In this document: one piece after another, positions 1 to 5,721 of the stretch
How positions within the stretch are numbered: the stretch's first letter is position 1
Layout of the letters: each line of letters starts with the position of its first letter
Assembly: GCA_945878745.1 (NCBI GenBank)
Contig: CAMDVY010000201.1
Span: 1 to 6,015, forward strand
Origin: Klebsiella pneumoniae
GTDB lineage: Bacteria; Pseudomonadota; Gammaproteobacteria; Pseudomonadales; Azotimanducaceae
Reading direction: 5' to 3'
DNA length: 6,015 nucleotides
The notes under the pieces: generated by a model
The model's input: the letters and a program-made list of their open reading frames with translations, nothing else
What the model was told of the DNA's origin: nothing
The model's database searches: none
Made by a program: the position numbers and the translations under genes

Positions 1-81
1 CCGCCAGGGCACTTTCGCCCGTTCCTGACTCAGCAGCCAGGCGACCCCGATAAACACAAAGATACCCAGCACTGATTGCAC
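1..81 (-). CDS. Probable concentrative nucleoside transporter (CNT/NupC family), N-terminal fragment
   Basis: Only the first 27 codons are inside the window; the gene continues past the left edge. Translation from a GTG at 81-79 gives a short lead, a hydrophobic segment (LGIFVFIGVAWLLS, about residues 5-18), then a charged stretch and the end VPWR. This is the typical opening of CNT family transporters, where a first membrane helix ending in AWLLS is followed by a basic loop and a WR pair. Such proteins carry nucleosides inward across the inner membrane using an ion gradient. The GTG shares one base with the stop of the upstream phosphopantetheinyl transferase gene (TAGTG), and a GGGGAG lies 8 bases before it, so translation is probably coupled and the two genes co-transcribed. 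The start is well supported. The family call rests on 27 residues only, so another membrane protein is possible. Confidence 0.6.
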   Translation of the reverse strand, partial: MQSVLGIFVFIGVAWLLSQERAKVPWR

Positions 82-749
82 TAACGATGCTCCCCGATTT
101 CGAAGCGAGTCAGTACCGCCTCTTCGATCAATCCCCAATGACCAACGCCAACTTCCAGCGGCCGGTTCGACTCATTTTGCCCGACGTAGCTGGCGCGAAA
201 CTCAGCCTCCTGGGGACTGAGTCTGATCTGTACTTCCCGATAGCCGACATAAAACCCGGCGATGGGGTAGATGGCTTTGTAGACCGCTTCCTTGGCGCTG
301 AACACGATGGTCGCCAAACGCAGAAAGTCTGCGTCCAGATCGTGCAGCGCCTGGCTTTCCGTCTCGGTCAGAATTCTCTCGGCCGCGCGAACCGACAACC
401 TGCCGAATTGTTCAATATCAAGCCCCAGACCAGACAGGCTGCCACTCACCGCGGCACCAGCCAGGTGTCGACTATGGGTGAGGCTTCCACAAATTCCGAC
501 CGGCCAGAGTGGTGATCGGCTTGCTCCTGTCAAAACGGGGCCGGTCGGAAGTCCGCGCGCCGCCATGGCTCGGCGGGCGCAGTATCGCCCGGACGAAAAC
601 TCCTCGCGGCGGCGATGCCCTCGACCCTCAGCCAAAGGCAATTCGACGGGCAGAAGGTGATGGCATCGGTCGGTGATTGGCGCGATAAAAATGGTTGAGT
701 GCGCACTGTAAGGGAACACAGGCTGATCCGCATCGAGTCCACTTTCCAT
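81..749 (-). CDS. 4'-phosphopantetheinyl transferase, EntD type
   Basis: The enzyme transfers phosphopantetheine from coenzyme A to a serine of carrier-protein domains (ACP, PCP), activating fatty-acid, polyketide or non-ribosomal peptide machinery in the cytoplasm. Counting from the ATG at 749 it has 222 residues, close to E. coli EntD. Visible motifs are GRYCARRAM near 54-62, the PLWP...GSLTHS block at 80-93, GLDIE at 109-113 and FSAKEAVYKA at 150-159. D111, E113 and E154 are the expected magnesium ligands and K158 the conserved lysine. The open frame extends upstream to 824, but the extra 25 residues have no EntD counterpart and would run towards the divergent kinase gene. From M26, FPYSAHSTIF aligns with the EntD N-terminus, so I chose 749; only a weak GGTG precedes it. 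It overlaps the start of the CNT-like gene by one base. No siderophore or polyketide genes are visible, so its carrier-protein partner is unknown. Confidence 0.88.
   Translation of the reverse strand: MESGLDADQPVFPYSAHSTIFIAPITDRCHHLLPVELPLAEGRGHRRREEFSSGRYCARRAMAARGLPTGPVLTGASRSPLWPVGICGSLTHSRHLAGAAVSGSLSGLGLDIEQFGRLSVRAAERILTETESQALHDLDADFLRLATIVFSAKEAVYKAIYPIAGFYVGYREVQIRLSPQEAEFRASYVGQNESNRPLEVGVGHWGLIEEAVLTRFEIGEHR
90..95 (-). promoter_or_regulatory. Shine-Dalgarno site of the CNT-like gene
   Basis: On the minus strand GGGGAG lies 8 bases upstream of the GTG at 81-79, inside the last codons of the preceding gene. It decides the start of the edge gene, which is otherwise too short to identify by length. 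Confidence 0.65.
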
Positions 750-783
750 CAGCACCGTCAATGAATTACCGCACCAAGTTAAG

Positions 784-799
784 ACAATTCGGCAATTGT
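784..799. repeat. Perfect inverted repeat in the divergent gap, candidate operator
   Basis: ACAATT-CGGC-AATTGT has two 6-base arms with a 4-base spacer and no mismatch. It sits midway in the 83-base gap between the divergent phosphopantetheinyl transferase and kinase genes. Its right arm overlaps the candidate -35 (796-801) of the kinase promoter, which suits a repressor site. The arms are AT-rich in a GC-rich background. No T-run follows, so a terminator is unlikely. No regulator is known for it. Confidence 0.35.
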
Positions 800-824
800 G
801 GTTGATCCGTGTGGCAGATACCAT
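796..824 (+). promoter_or_regulatory. Candidate promoter of the kinase gene
   Basis: TTGTGG at 796-801 (3 of 6 matches to the sigma70 -35) and TACCAT at 819-824 (4 of 6 to the -10) are separated by 17 bases. A transcript would begin about 831-833, at or next to the ATG at 833. This fits the absence of a Shine-Dalgarno site there and suggests a leaderless mRNA. The match is weak and found by eye. Confidence 0.25.
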
Positions 825-832
825 CCGGCCTC

Positions 833-1495
833 ATGACAAGTTCACCCCAAAGCGCGCCCCCAGGTTCACCAAGACTCATCCTGTTGAACGGCTCCTCGAG
901 CGCCGGAAAAACGACGCTCGCCCTGAAACTTCAGCAATTGCTGAACGAGCCTTTCCAGCACATCGCACTTGACCAGTTTCGAGACGGCATGGCCGGCCGC
1001 TTTCGCGGCTTCAATTCGCCACCTGAGAGCCCGGGCGGCCTCGGGCTGAATATCGTGCCACTGGATACCGACGAGGGTCGCCTGACACACATCCAGTTCG
1101 GCGCTTATGGTGAGCAGATGCTGCGTGGCATGCGTCGAGCAATTGCCGCGTTTGCGCTTGCCGGCAACAACGTAATCATCGACGACCTGCTCTTCAAGCG
1201 GGCTTACCTGCTCGACTATGTCGAAGCGCTGGCAGGCCTGAATACCTGGTTTATCGGCGTTCGTTGCAGCCGTGATGTCGTGCAGGAACGGGAAGGCAAG
1301 CGCATGGGTCGATTTCCCGGAACTGCGATCTCGCATTTCAGGCAAGTCCATGCACACGGCGCTGCTTACGACCTTGAAGTTGACACGTCTGCGACGTCTC
1401 CTCGCGATTGCGCTGAGGCCATCATTGCGCGACTACAACGACCGCCGGAGAGTTTTCCGTGTCTCGCGCGAGCTTTGACCTCAGACAGATCGTGA
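833..1495 (+). CDS. Chloramphenicol phosphotransferase-like P-loop kinase
   Basis: This 220-residue cytoplasmic protein resembles the chloramphenicol 3-O-phosphotransferase (CPT) of Streptomyces venezuelae through most of its length. Counting from the ATG at 833, a hydrophobic strand RLILLNG leads into the Walker A motif GSSSAGKT at 20-27. ALDQFRDGM follows, with D47 at the place of the CPT catalytic aspartate. Then come NVIIDD at 113-118, the strand WFIGVRC at 139-145, an ER/R-rich lid (about 151-160) and YDLEVDT near the C-terminus, as in CPT. The frame is open from a GTG at 809 (8 residues more), but that start would lie inside the putative promoter; neither start has a Shine-Dalgarno site. 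It is divergent from the phosphopantetheinyl transferase gene, and its tail overlaps the convergent isomerase gene by 15 bases. Family membership is clear. Many CPT-like proteins have unknown substrates, so drug resistance is only one possibility. Confidence 0.83.
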   Translation: MTSSPQSAPPGSPRLILLNGSSSAGKTTLALKLQQLLNEPFQHIALDQFRDGMAGRFRGFNSPPESPGGLGLNIVPLDTDEGRLTHIQFGAYGEQMLRGMRRAIAAFALAGNNVIIDDLLFKRAYLLDYVEALAGLNTWFIGVRCSRDVVQEREGKRMGRFPGTAISHFRQVHAHGAAYDLEVDTSATSPRDCAEAIIARLQRPPESFPCLARALTSDRS

Positions 1496-2089
1496 TTTCA
1501 ACCGAGCCTCGATAAGGGGCAATCGGTCATTCCCGAAGTACATGTCCGTTCCATCGATGAAAAATGTCGGTGACCCGAAGCCACCTCGTTCGATCAACTC
1601 TTCGGTATTGGCTCTCAAGCGATCCTTGTAAGAGGTACTCTCGATAGCGGAAAAAAACCGTTCAACGTCGAGTCCCAGATCCATGACGATTGGCGCGATC
1701 ACCTCAGATTGGGAGATGTCTTTGAGTTCACGCCAGTACGCTGTAAAAAAAGCGCGCGCGTACGGCACCAGGCAATCCTGCTCAAGCGCAAAAAAGGCGC
1801 CTCGCATGACCTTGACCGAGTTCACCGGAAACACCGGCGGAGTCCCGATTTGAACGCCGACATGTCTGGCCCAATCCTGCAGATCCTTGCCGTAGTACTT
1901 CTGTTTGGCCGGAACAGGTTTTTCGCGATTCTGGTACACGCTCGGATTAACGGCGTTGAAAACGCCACCCACCAGAAACGGTCGATACACAACTTCACAG
2001 GACACGCGAGGCAGCATCTGCTGCAGTGATTCAAAACCCAGCCAGGTCCAGGGACTTGAACAGTCGAAGAACATCTCCAGCTTGTGCAT
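1481..2089 (-). CDS. 2-hydroxychromene-2-carboxylate isomerase family protein (DsbA-like, GST-kappa related)
   Basis: The family reference, NahD of naphthalene degradation, isomerises 2-hydroxychromene-2-carboxylate to trans-o-hydroxybenzylidenepyruvate using glutathione. The 202-residue length is normal for the family. The sequence opens with a strand and FFDCSSPWTWLG, where S11 lies at the position of the glutathione-activating serine of NahD. Family blocks follow: RPFLVGGVF at 36-44, PVFPVNSVKVMR at 85-96, FGSPTFFIDG at 171-180 and FGNDRL at 185-190. The Shine-Dalgarno AGGGA (2100-2096) is 6 bases before the ATG, fixing the start at 2089. It is divergent from the sirtuin gene and convergent with the kinase gene. 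Two runs of seven T (coding strand) occur without breaking the frame. No aromatic-degradation genes are nearby, so the true substrate may be another glutathione conjugate or isomerisable compound. Confidence 0.88.
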   Translation of the reverse strand: MHKLEMFFDCSSPWTWLGFESLQQMLPRVSCEVVYRPFLVGGVFNAVNPSVYQNREKPVPAKQKYYGKDLQDWARHVGVQIGTPPVFPVNSVKVMRGAFFALEQDCLVPYARAFFTAYWRELKDISQSEVIAPIVMDLGLDVERFFSAIESTSYKDRLRANTEELIERGGFGSPTFFIDGTDMYFGNDRLPLIEARLKSRSV

Positions 2090-2115
2090 CGTCAGTCCCT
2101 GCCTGCGTCGCGGTC

Positions 2116-2121
2116 ATCATA
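2116..2121 (-). promoter_or_regulatory. Candidate -10 box for the isomerase gene
   Basis: TATGAT on the minus strand matches 5 of 6 bases of the sigma70 -10 and would place the transcript start near 2109, about 20 bases before the ATG and upstream of its Shine-Dalgarno site. The base run at -35 spacing (2144-2139, GTCAAC) is poor, so this rests on the -10 and position only. Confidence 0.3.
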
Positions 2122-2139
2122 CGAGGTAACGGAGCCATG

Positions 2140-2169
2140 TTGACATGTTCGAGCCGGACAGAGCAGATT
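2140..2169 (+). promoter_or_regulatory. Candidate promoter of the sirtuin gene
   Basis: A perfect -35 hexamer TTGACA lies at 2140-2145. The best -10 at allowed spacing is CAGATT (2164-2169, 18-base spacer, 3 of 6), which is weak and might need an activator. The -35 is embedded in two direct copies of CATGTT (2136-2141 and 2144-2149), possible operator half-sites. It overlaps the region expected to hold the -35 of the divergent isomerase promoter. Confidence 0.33.
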
Positions 2170-2196
2170 GCCCGGATCTGCAGATGAGGAACGATC

Positions 2197-2943
2197 ATGT
2201 CGGCCGACCGTTTGCGTGCGCTGGTTGAATCCGCGAAGCGCATTGTCTTCTTTACTGGCGCAGGTATCAGCACCGAGTCCGGCATCCCGGACTTTCGCAG
2301 CCCAGGCACGGGGCTGTGGACCAAGATGAAACCTGTCCAGTTCCAGGATTTCATGGCTTCCGATGATGTACGTCAGGAGTCCTGGCGTCGTCGCTTCGAC
2401 AGTGAGCGTGTGATGGAAAACGCCAAACCCAATCGTGGTCACTTCGCGGTGGCTCTGCTGGTAAATACGGGCAAGGCGACTGCGGTGATCACCCAGAATG
2501 TGGACAACCTGCACCAGAATTCGGGAATCAATCCGCAGCAGGTCATCGAACTCCACGGCAACGCGACCTACGCCCATTGTCTGCGTTGTTTCACAAGCTA
2601 CGAACTCGCAGCCGTGGAGGCGGACTACCGACGCATTGGTCGGGTCGAAGACTGCACGCGGTGCGGCGGCATCATCAAGAGCGCAACGATTTCCTTCGGG
2701 CAATCCATGCCGGAACTCGAGATGCAACGTGCACAGGAAGAGACCGAAGCCTGTGACCTCATGATCGTGCTGGGTTCTTCTCTGGCCGTGTTTCCTGCAG
2801 CGGGCTTTCCCGAATACGCCAAACGACGAGGCGCTGGACTGGCCATCGTCAATCGTGAACCAACACCACTGGATAACATCGCTGACGTGGTGGTTCATGA
2901 CAGCATCGGTACGACGATGGGTTATGTCGCCGGCGTGAACTGA
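2197..2943 (+). CDS. Sir2-family NAD-dependent protein deacylase (sirtuin)
   Basis: Sirtuins remove acyl groups from protein lysines, consuming NAD and releasing nicotinamide and O-acyl-ADP-ribose. All core motifs are present in 248 residues: GAGIS at 21-25, GIPDFR at 29-34, TQNVDNLHQ at 99-107, catalytic H120 followed by G, zinc cysteines C128/C131 and C153/C156, GSS at 193-195 and IVN at 217-219. After the zinc knuckle the sequence is KSATISFGQSMP (161-172), unlike the common RP-x-VV-FGE-P of CobB or SIRT5. Aligning by hand from the PN-x-GH motif, the Tyr/Arg pair of desuccinylases falls on R and S here, which argues for deacetylation or another acyl group over desuccinylation. GAGGA at 2186-2190 is 6 bases before the ATG, supporting the start. 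The gene ends 24 bases before the convergent VWA gene. A PnuC/NadR-like pair lies downstream, but in a different transcription unit. Confidence 0.95.
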   Translation: MSADRLRALVESAKRIVFFTGAGISTESGIPDFRSPGTGLWTKMKPVQFQDFMASDDVRQESWRRRFDSERVMENAKPNRGHFAVALLVNTGKATAVITQNVDNLHQNSGINPQQVIELHGNATYAHCLRCFTSYELAAVEADYRRIGRVEDCTRCGGIIKSATISFGQSMPELEMQRAQEETEACDLMIVLGSSLAVFPAAGFPEYAKRRGAGLAIVNREPTPLDNIADVVVHDSIGTTMGYVAGVN

Positions 2944-2967
2944 CGGGGGTTCTGGACGGCAGACGAG

Positions 2968-4314
2968 TCAACGATCGGTTGCCAATTGCACCAGTTGTTC
3001 AGCAAATCGCTCGATATCGGCGAGCTTGTTACAGGTCAGGACGGCGCGACAGTGTGGCGAGTACTCGTGCAAAACGCAGTCTCCGGTGTCCCAGCGATCC
3101 CGGGTTTCCGGCGTCAACCACCAGGCCTGACCCGCTTGTTTGGCCATGCTGCGAAACAGGTCAGCACGCGAAGGAAAGTGGTTCGAACGTGCATCGCCCA
3201 GGAAGACCAGTACCGATTTTCGATTGATGTCCCTCGCGGCCAACAGCTGCAGATCATGCATCGCCCGACCGTAGTCCGTAGTACCCCGCCCATGCAGCAA
3301 AACCGCTGTCTCGATCGCAGTGTTGTGATCCTTGTTTTTCATCAAGTCGGTGATTTCTCCTAGCTGACTGGAGAACGCAAAACTCCGGACACCGGGTAGC
3401 ACCGTGCCCAGCTCGTACAGCAGCAGCAACAGGAATCGGGCGATCTGTGCAACCGAGTTACTGATGTCGCAGACCAGGAAAATGCTTGCCTTTTCACGTT
3501 TCTGACGACGCCAGTAGATGTTCACCGGCGCACCATCGTAAGCCACATTCCGGCGCAACATCCGGCGAATATCCAGCTGACCGCGATGGTCGCGGCGTCG
3601 TTTACGCCGATAGCGCCGCGACAACCGGTCAGCCAGCTTTTCTACAACACGTTCAACCTCGGTGTGATAACCCGGCGGTAGTTGTTGCAAGTTGGCTGCG
3701 AGCGCCGCTTTGAGCAGCGAGCGCTGGCCGGTGGCATCGACCGTCAGACGGTACTGAGTATCGACATAGTCCTTGATCTGCTGGGTCAGGTATTGGCGAA
3801 CATAAGCAGCCGCGCTGGCTACCGCGCCACCCGAACCTCGCAATCCATCGAGGGTCGGCAGACCCATTGCCAATGCCCCGGCGTTGATCAGCGGTGGTTT
3901 GTCGCGCAGATGCTGCATCGCATCGAGTGCGTCACGATCCACTGCACCGACCACACGACGAGACAATTCGGTCAGATCATCCCGGAGCACCAACCCGACG
4001 ACTTCGGCCAATGCCGGATGCGCAAGCTGGCGTACCTGGACCAAAAATTCTTCTGCATCGATTTGTCCCAGCACACTTTGCCTGGGCTTGGTGTGTACGG
4101 GCAAGCCGTCAAAAAAGGTTGGAAAACAACGATCAAAGGCATCTTTTTCGGACACTGACTTGGCCAGCGTCAACCGCAGCGCATCCTGCAGCAGACGGCG
4201 GTCTGACAAACCCACCTGCTGTACAACGGCCAGCGCATCAAGGGTCTCGGCAGGCGAAACCTCCACATCGGCAGCGCGCAAAGCATGAACGAAACGGTTC
4301 AGGGTGAGATCCAT
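2968..4314 (-). CDS. CoxE-like VWA domain protein
   Basis: Counting from the ATG at 4314 the protein has 448 residues. The first about 230 are mostly helical with no recognised motif. A very basic stretch follows (RRYRRKRRR, 233-241), then DIRRMLRRN typical of the linker in CoxE proteins, then a von Willebrand A domain. Its MIDAS metal site looks complete: D-x-S-x-S at 283-287 (DISNS), threonine in GRGTTDYG at 342-349 and aspartate in VFLGDARS (D374). WWLTPETRDRW matches the W-L-N/T-P block of CoxE. Family members work with MoxR-type AAA+ ATPases to mature or insert metal cofactors, or to remodel complexes; no such ATPase is in the window. The frame is open to 4428, but that would overlap the divergent kinase gene. 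ATGs at 4323 and 4314 are the choices, both without Shine-Dalgarno. I prefer 4314, where a -10 box predicts a leaderless transcript. No signal peptide or membrane helix is seen. Confidence 0.87.
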   Translation of the reverse strand: MDLTLNRFVHALRAADVEVSPAETLDALAVVQQVGLSDRRLLQDALRLTLAKSVSEKDAFDRCFPTFFDGLPVHTKPRQSVLGQIDAEEFLVQVRQLAHPALAEVVGLVLRDDLTELSRRVVGAVDRDALDAMQHLRDKPPLINAGALAMGLPTLDGLRGSGGAVASAAAYVRQYLTQQIKDYVDTQYRLTVDATGQRSLLKAALAANLQQLPPGYHTEVERVVEKLADRLSRRYRRKRRRDHRGQLDIRRMLRRNVAYDGAPVNIYWRRQKREKASIFLVCDISNSVAQIARFLLLLLYELGTVLPGVRSFAFSSQLGEITDLMKNKDHNTAIETAVLLHGRGTTDYGRAMHDLQLLAARDINRKSVLVFLGDARSNHFPSRADLFRSMAKQAGQAWWLTPETRDRWDTGDCVLHEYSPHCRAVLTCNKLADIERFAEQLVQLATDR

Positions 4315-4321
4315 GGCAGTC

Positions 4322-4331
4322 ATTGTATGCT
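4322..4331. promoter_or_regulatory. Overlapping divergent -10 boxes
   Basis: On the minus strand TACAAT (4327-4322, 5 of 6 to the -10) lies 7 bases before the ATG at 4314. On the plus strand TATGCT (4326-4331, 4 of 6) lies 8 bases before the ATG at 4340. Each would start transcription at or beside the A of its ATG, giving leaderless mRNAs, and neither gene has a Shine-Dalgarno site. The -35 regions fall in or near the opposite gene and are poor matches. The two boxes share two bases, so occupancy would be mutually exclusive. Confidence 0.35.
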
Positions 4332-4339
4332 GAGCGACC

Positions 4340-5191
4340 ATGAGCGAGACCATTCCCCATGATCCGGCGACGCTGATCAACCTGATCGTTGATTTGGTGC
4401 CGCAGTGGCGACGGTCTTCCGTGACCATCGAAGCCCATCTACCCGGTGGGTACGCACACGCGAACTACCGTGTGCGTGTCGATGATCGACGGTTTGCACT
4501 GCGCGCCCCAGGCACTCTCCCCCACCTCGCTGATCTGGCCTTTGAAGCCCAATGGCTCACCGGCTTGCCAGCGGATATTGGCGCTCGCACGGTGGCTTAC
4601 GATGCCGCGACAGGTGCGCTCCTGACGGCCTGGATCGATGCCCCATTGCTGGCCGAAACACAGAGTTCTCCCGCGGAGCTGGTGAATTACCTTGTTGACC
4701 TGCACAGTCGTTTGCCAAAAACAGAGCGACGCTACAACCTGCTCGCGAGGGTCAATGGCTGGCTCGCACAATCGCATTTGGAAGGCATCCAGGGCCACGC
4801 TGTAACGCGTGCGCGCAATCGATTATCCCGGCATGACGTTCCCGCGCAGACTGCCCACAACGATCTCAACCCCTGGAACATTCTGTGTGAAGCCGGTGGC
4901 TGGCGCACGCTCGATTGGGAATGGGTAGGCACCAACGACCCATTCTTCGATCTGGTGACGCTTGGCCTGGGTGTCAAGGTTGATGAACTCACCTTGCAAG
5001 AGATGGCTCACCACTACGCGGACAGAACCCGACTGGCGACAGGAACGGTGGCTGACAGGCTGGACCACGCAATCTGCGGTTTCTGGCTACGCGAGTACGC
5101 CTGGGCAGAACATGAAGTCAGGGCAGGCAACAGTCGAGCGGAAGTGCTGGCACAACGCGACGACGCGCTTGCGCAGCTCTGTCAGTTGTAG
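4340..5191 (+). CDS. Choline/thiamine kinase-like phosphotransferase (APH fold)
   Basis: This 283-residue cytoplasmic protein has the aminoglycoside/choline kinase fold. GGYAHANYRV at 36-45 is the nucleotide loop, and R55 in FALRAP sits where the family has its phosphate-contacting basic residue. The catalytic loop HNDLNPWNI is at 173-181, with D175 as base and N180 as metal ligand. LDWEWVGTNDPFFDL at 191-205 supplies the second metal aspartate D192 and the conserved D204. The HNDL-x-x-x-N and LDWEW pattern is that of choline, ethanolamine and bacterial thiamine kinases (LicA, ThiK) more than of antibiotic kinases. The substrate cannot be read from sequence. It is divergent from the VWA gene (25-base gap) and convergent with the NadR-like gene (17-base gap). 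Next to a PnuC-family transporter, a thiamine kinase role is attractive, but the genes are on opposite strands. The start has no Shine-Dalgarno; no better ATG follows. Confidence 0.85.
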   Translation: MSETIPHDPATLINLIVDLVPQWRRSSVTIEAHLPGGYAHANYRVRVDDRRFALRAPGTLPHLADLAFEAQWLTGLPADIGARTVAYDAATGALLTAWIDAPLLAETQSSPAELVNYLVDLHSRLPKTERRYNLLARVNGWLAQSHLEGIQGHAVTRARNRLSRHDVPAQTAHNDLNPWNILCEAGGWRTLDWEWVGTNDPFFDLVTLGLGVKVDELTLQEMAHHYADRTRLATGTVADRLDHAICGFWLREYAWAEHEVRAGNSRAEVLAQRDDALAQLCQL

Positions 5192-5208
5192 GACTTCAGG
5201 GATCACGA

Positions 5209-5721
5209 TCAACCGAGCTGACGCACAAAACGCAGGGCTTGTTGCAGGCGAGACCCGACCGGTCCACTGACTTCGACCCACGGCGCCTGCGATACAGACA
5301 GACTTTGGCGATACAGTTCGTGCAGCCGTTCTCGATCATGGGGATTCTCGCGCAGGGGATCAGGCTCCCAGGGGATATCCGGCGAAGTGAGTATCCATAT
5401 TCGGGGGGGCTGCAGATTCCACAGCTGAGCAAGCGTTTCCGGCCAGACCTGGAAGCGTTCCTGCAGCCAGATGCGAATCACCAGAAGATCGGTGTCAGCG
5501 ACGACCCAACCGCTGGTCGATTGCAGTGCAAGTCTTTCCCGCCGGTTCTGTTCGTGCCCGATGGCGACCACATCATCCAGGTCATAGAGCGCTCCCGGTG
5601 CCAGCAGGTCACGAGAGGCCTCGGTGACCAGTTGGCCCGGTAACGCCTCCGCAAGCGCCTCCGCGAGTGTTGTCTTGCCGGTGCTCTCCGCACCGGTAAT
5701 CGCTATCAATCGAATGTTCAA
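5209..5721 (-). CDS. NadR-like ATPase, probable ribosylnicotinamide kinase
   Basis: The protein matches the C-terminal kinase domain of NadR, which phosphorylates nicotinamide riboside to NMN. From a TTG at 5721 it has 170 residues: strand IRLIAIT, Walker A GAESTGKT at 10-17, TEASRD at 33-38, DTD at 76-78 and SPDIPWEPDPLREN at 113-126 (compare the PDVPW-x-x-D-x-x-R lid of NadR). No adenylyltransferase or DNA-binding domain is present, so it could make NMN but not NAD. The frame is open to a GTG at 5781 (190 residues), but those 20 extra residues lie inside pnuC and have no family match. The TTG shares two bases with the pnuC stop (TTGA), the geometry of translational coupling. I therefore favour TTG, although no Shine-Dalgarno is visible. 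A run of seven C in the coding strand (5409-5403) is in frame. The pairing with a PnuC transporter supports vitamin salvage; thiamine-related kinase activity is the main alternative. Confidence 0.82.
   Translation of the reverse strand: MNIRLIAITGAESTGKTTLAEALAEALPGQLVTEASRDLLAPGALYDLDDVVAIGHEQNRRERLALQSTSGWVVADTDLLVIRIWLQERFQVWPETLAQLWNLQPPRIWILTSPDIPWEPDPLRENPHDRERLHELYRQSLSVSQAPWVEVSGPVGSRLQQALRFVRQLG

Noticed and set aside
87..660. Plus-strand open frames at 87-515 and 292-660
   Set aside because: They lie opposite the phosphopantetheinyl transferase. Their translations show no family motif and they lack Shine-Dalgarno sites.
750..832. Minus-strand promoter for the phosphopantetheinyl transferase
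   Set aside because: TTGCCG and GGTAAT-like elements exist, but no pair has acceptable spacing, so no call is made.
866..1357. 163-codon minus-strand frame opposite the CPT-like kinase
   Set aside because: It is antisense to a protein with an intact P-loop and CPT motifs, and has no recognisable motif of its own.
2092..2898. 268-codon open frame on the minus strand opposite the sirtuin
   Set aside because: It is entirely antisense to a gene with complete sirtuin motifs. Its translation is rich in H, R and C without domain-like blocks, typical of a shadow frame in GC-rich DNA.
2944..2967. Convergent gap between sirtuin and VWA genes checked for a terminator
   Set aside because: A G-run is present, but no stable stem followed by T on either strand.
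3961..3971. AGACAATTCGG, an 11-base match to the gap sequence at 782-792
   Set aside because: It lies inside the VWA coding region, lacks the second arm of the inverted repeat, and one such match is plausible by chance.
3682..4307. Several plus-strand frames of 130-160 codons opposite the VWA gene
   Set aside because: They overlap one another and are antisense to a convincing CoxE-like gene. Their composition (many R, S, T, C) is that of shadow frames.
5192..5208. Convergent 17-base gap between the phosphotransferase and NadR-like genes checked for a terminator
   Set aside because: It is too short, with no stem or T-run visible.
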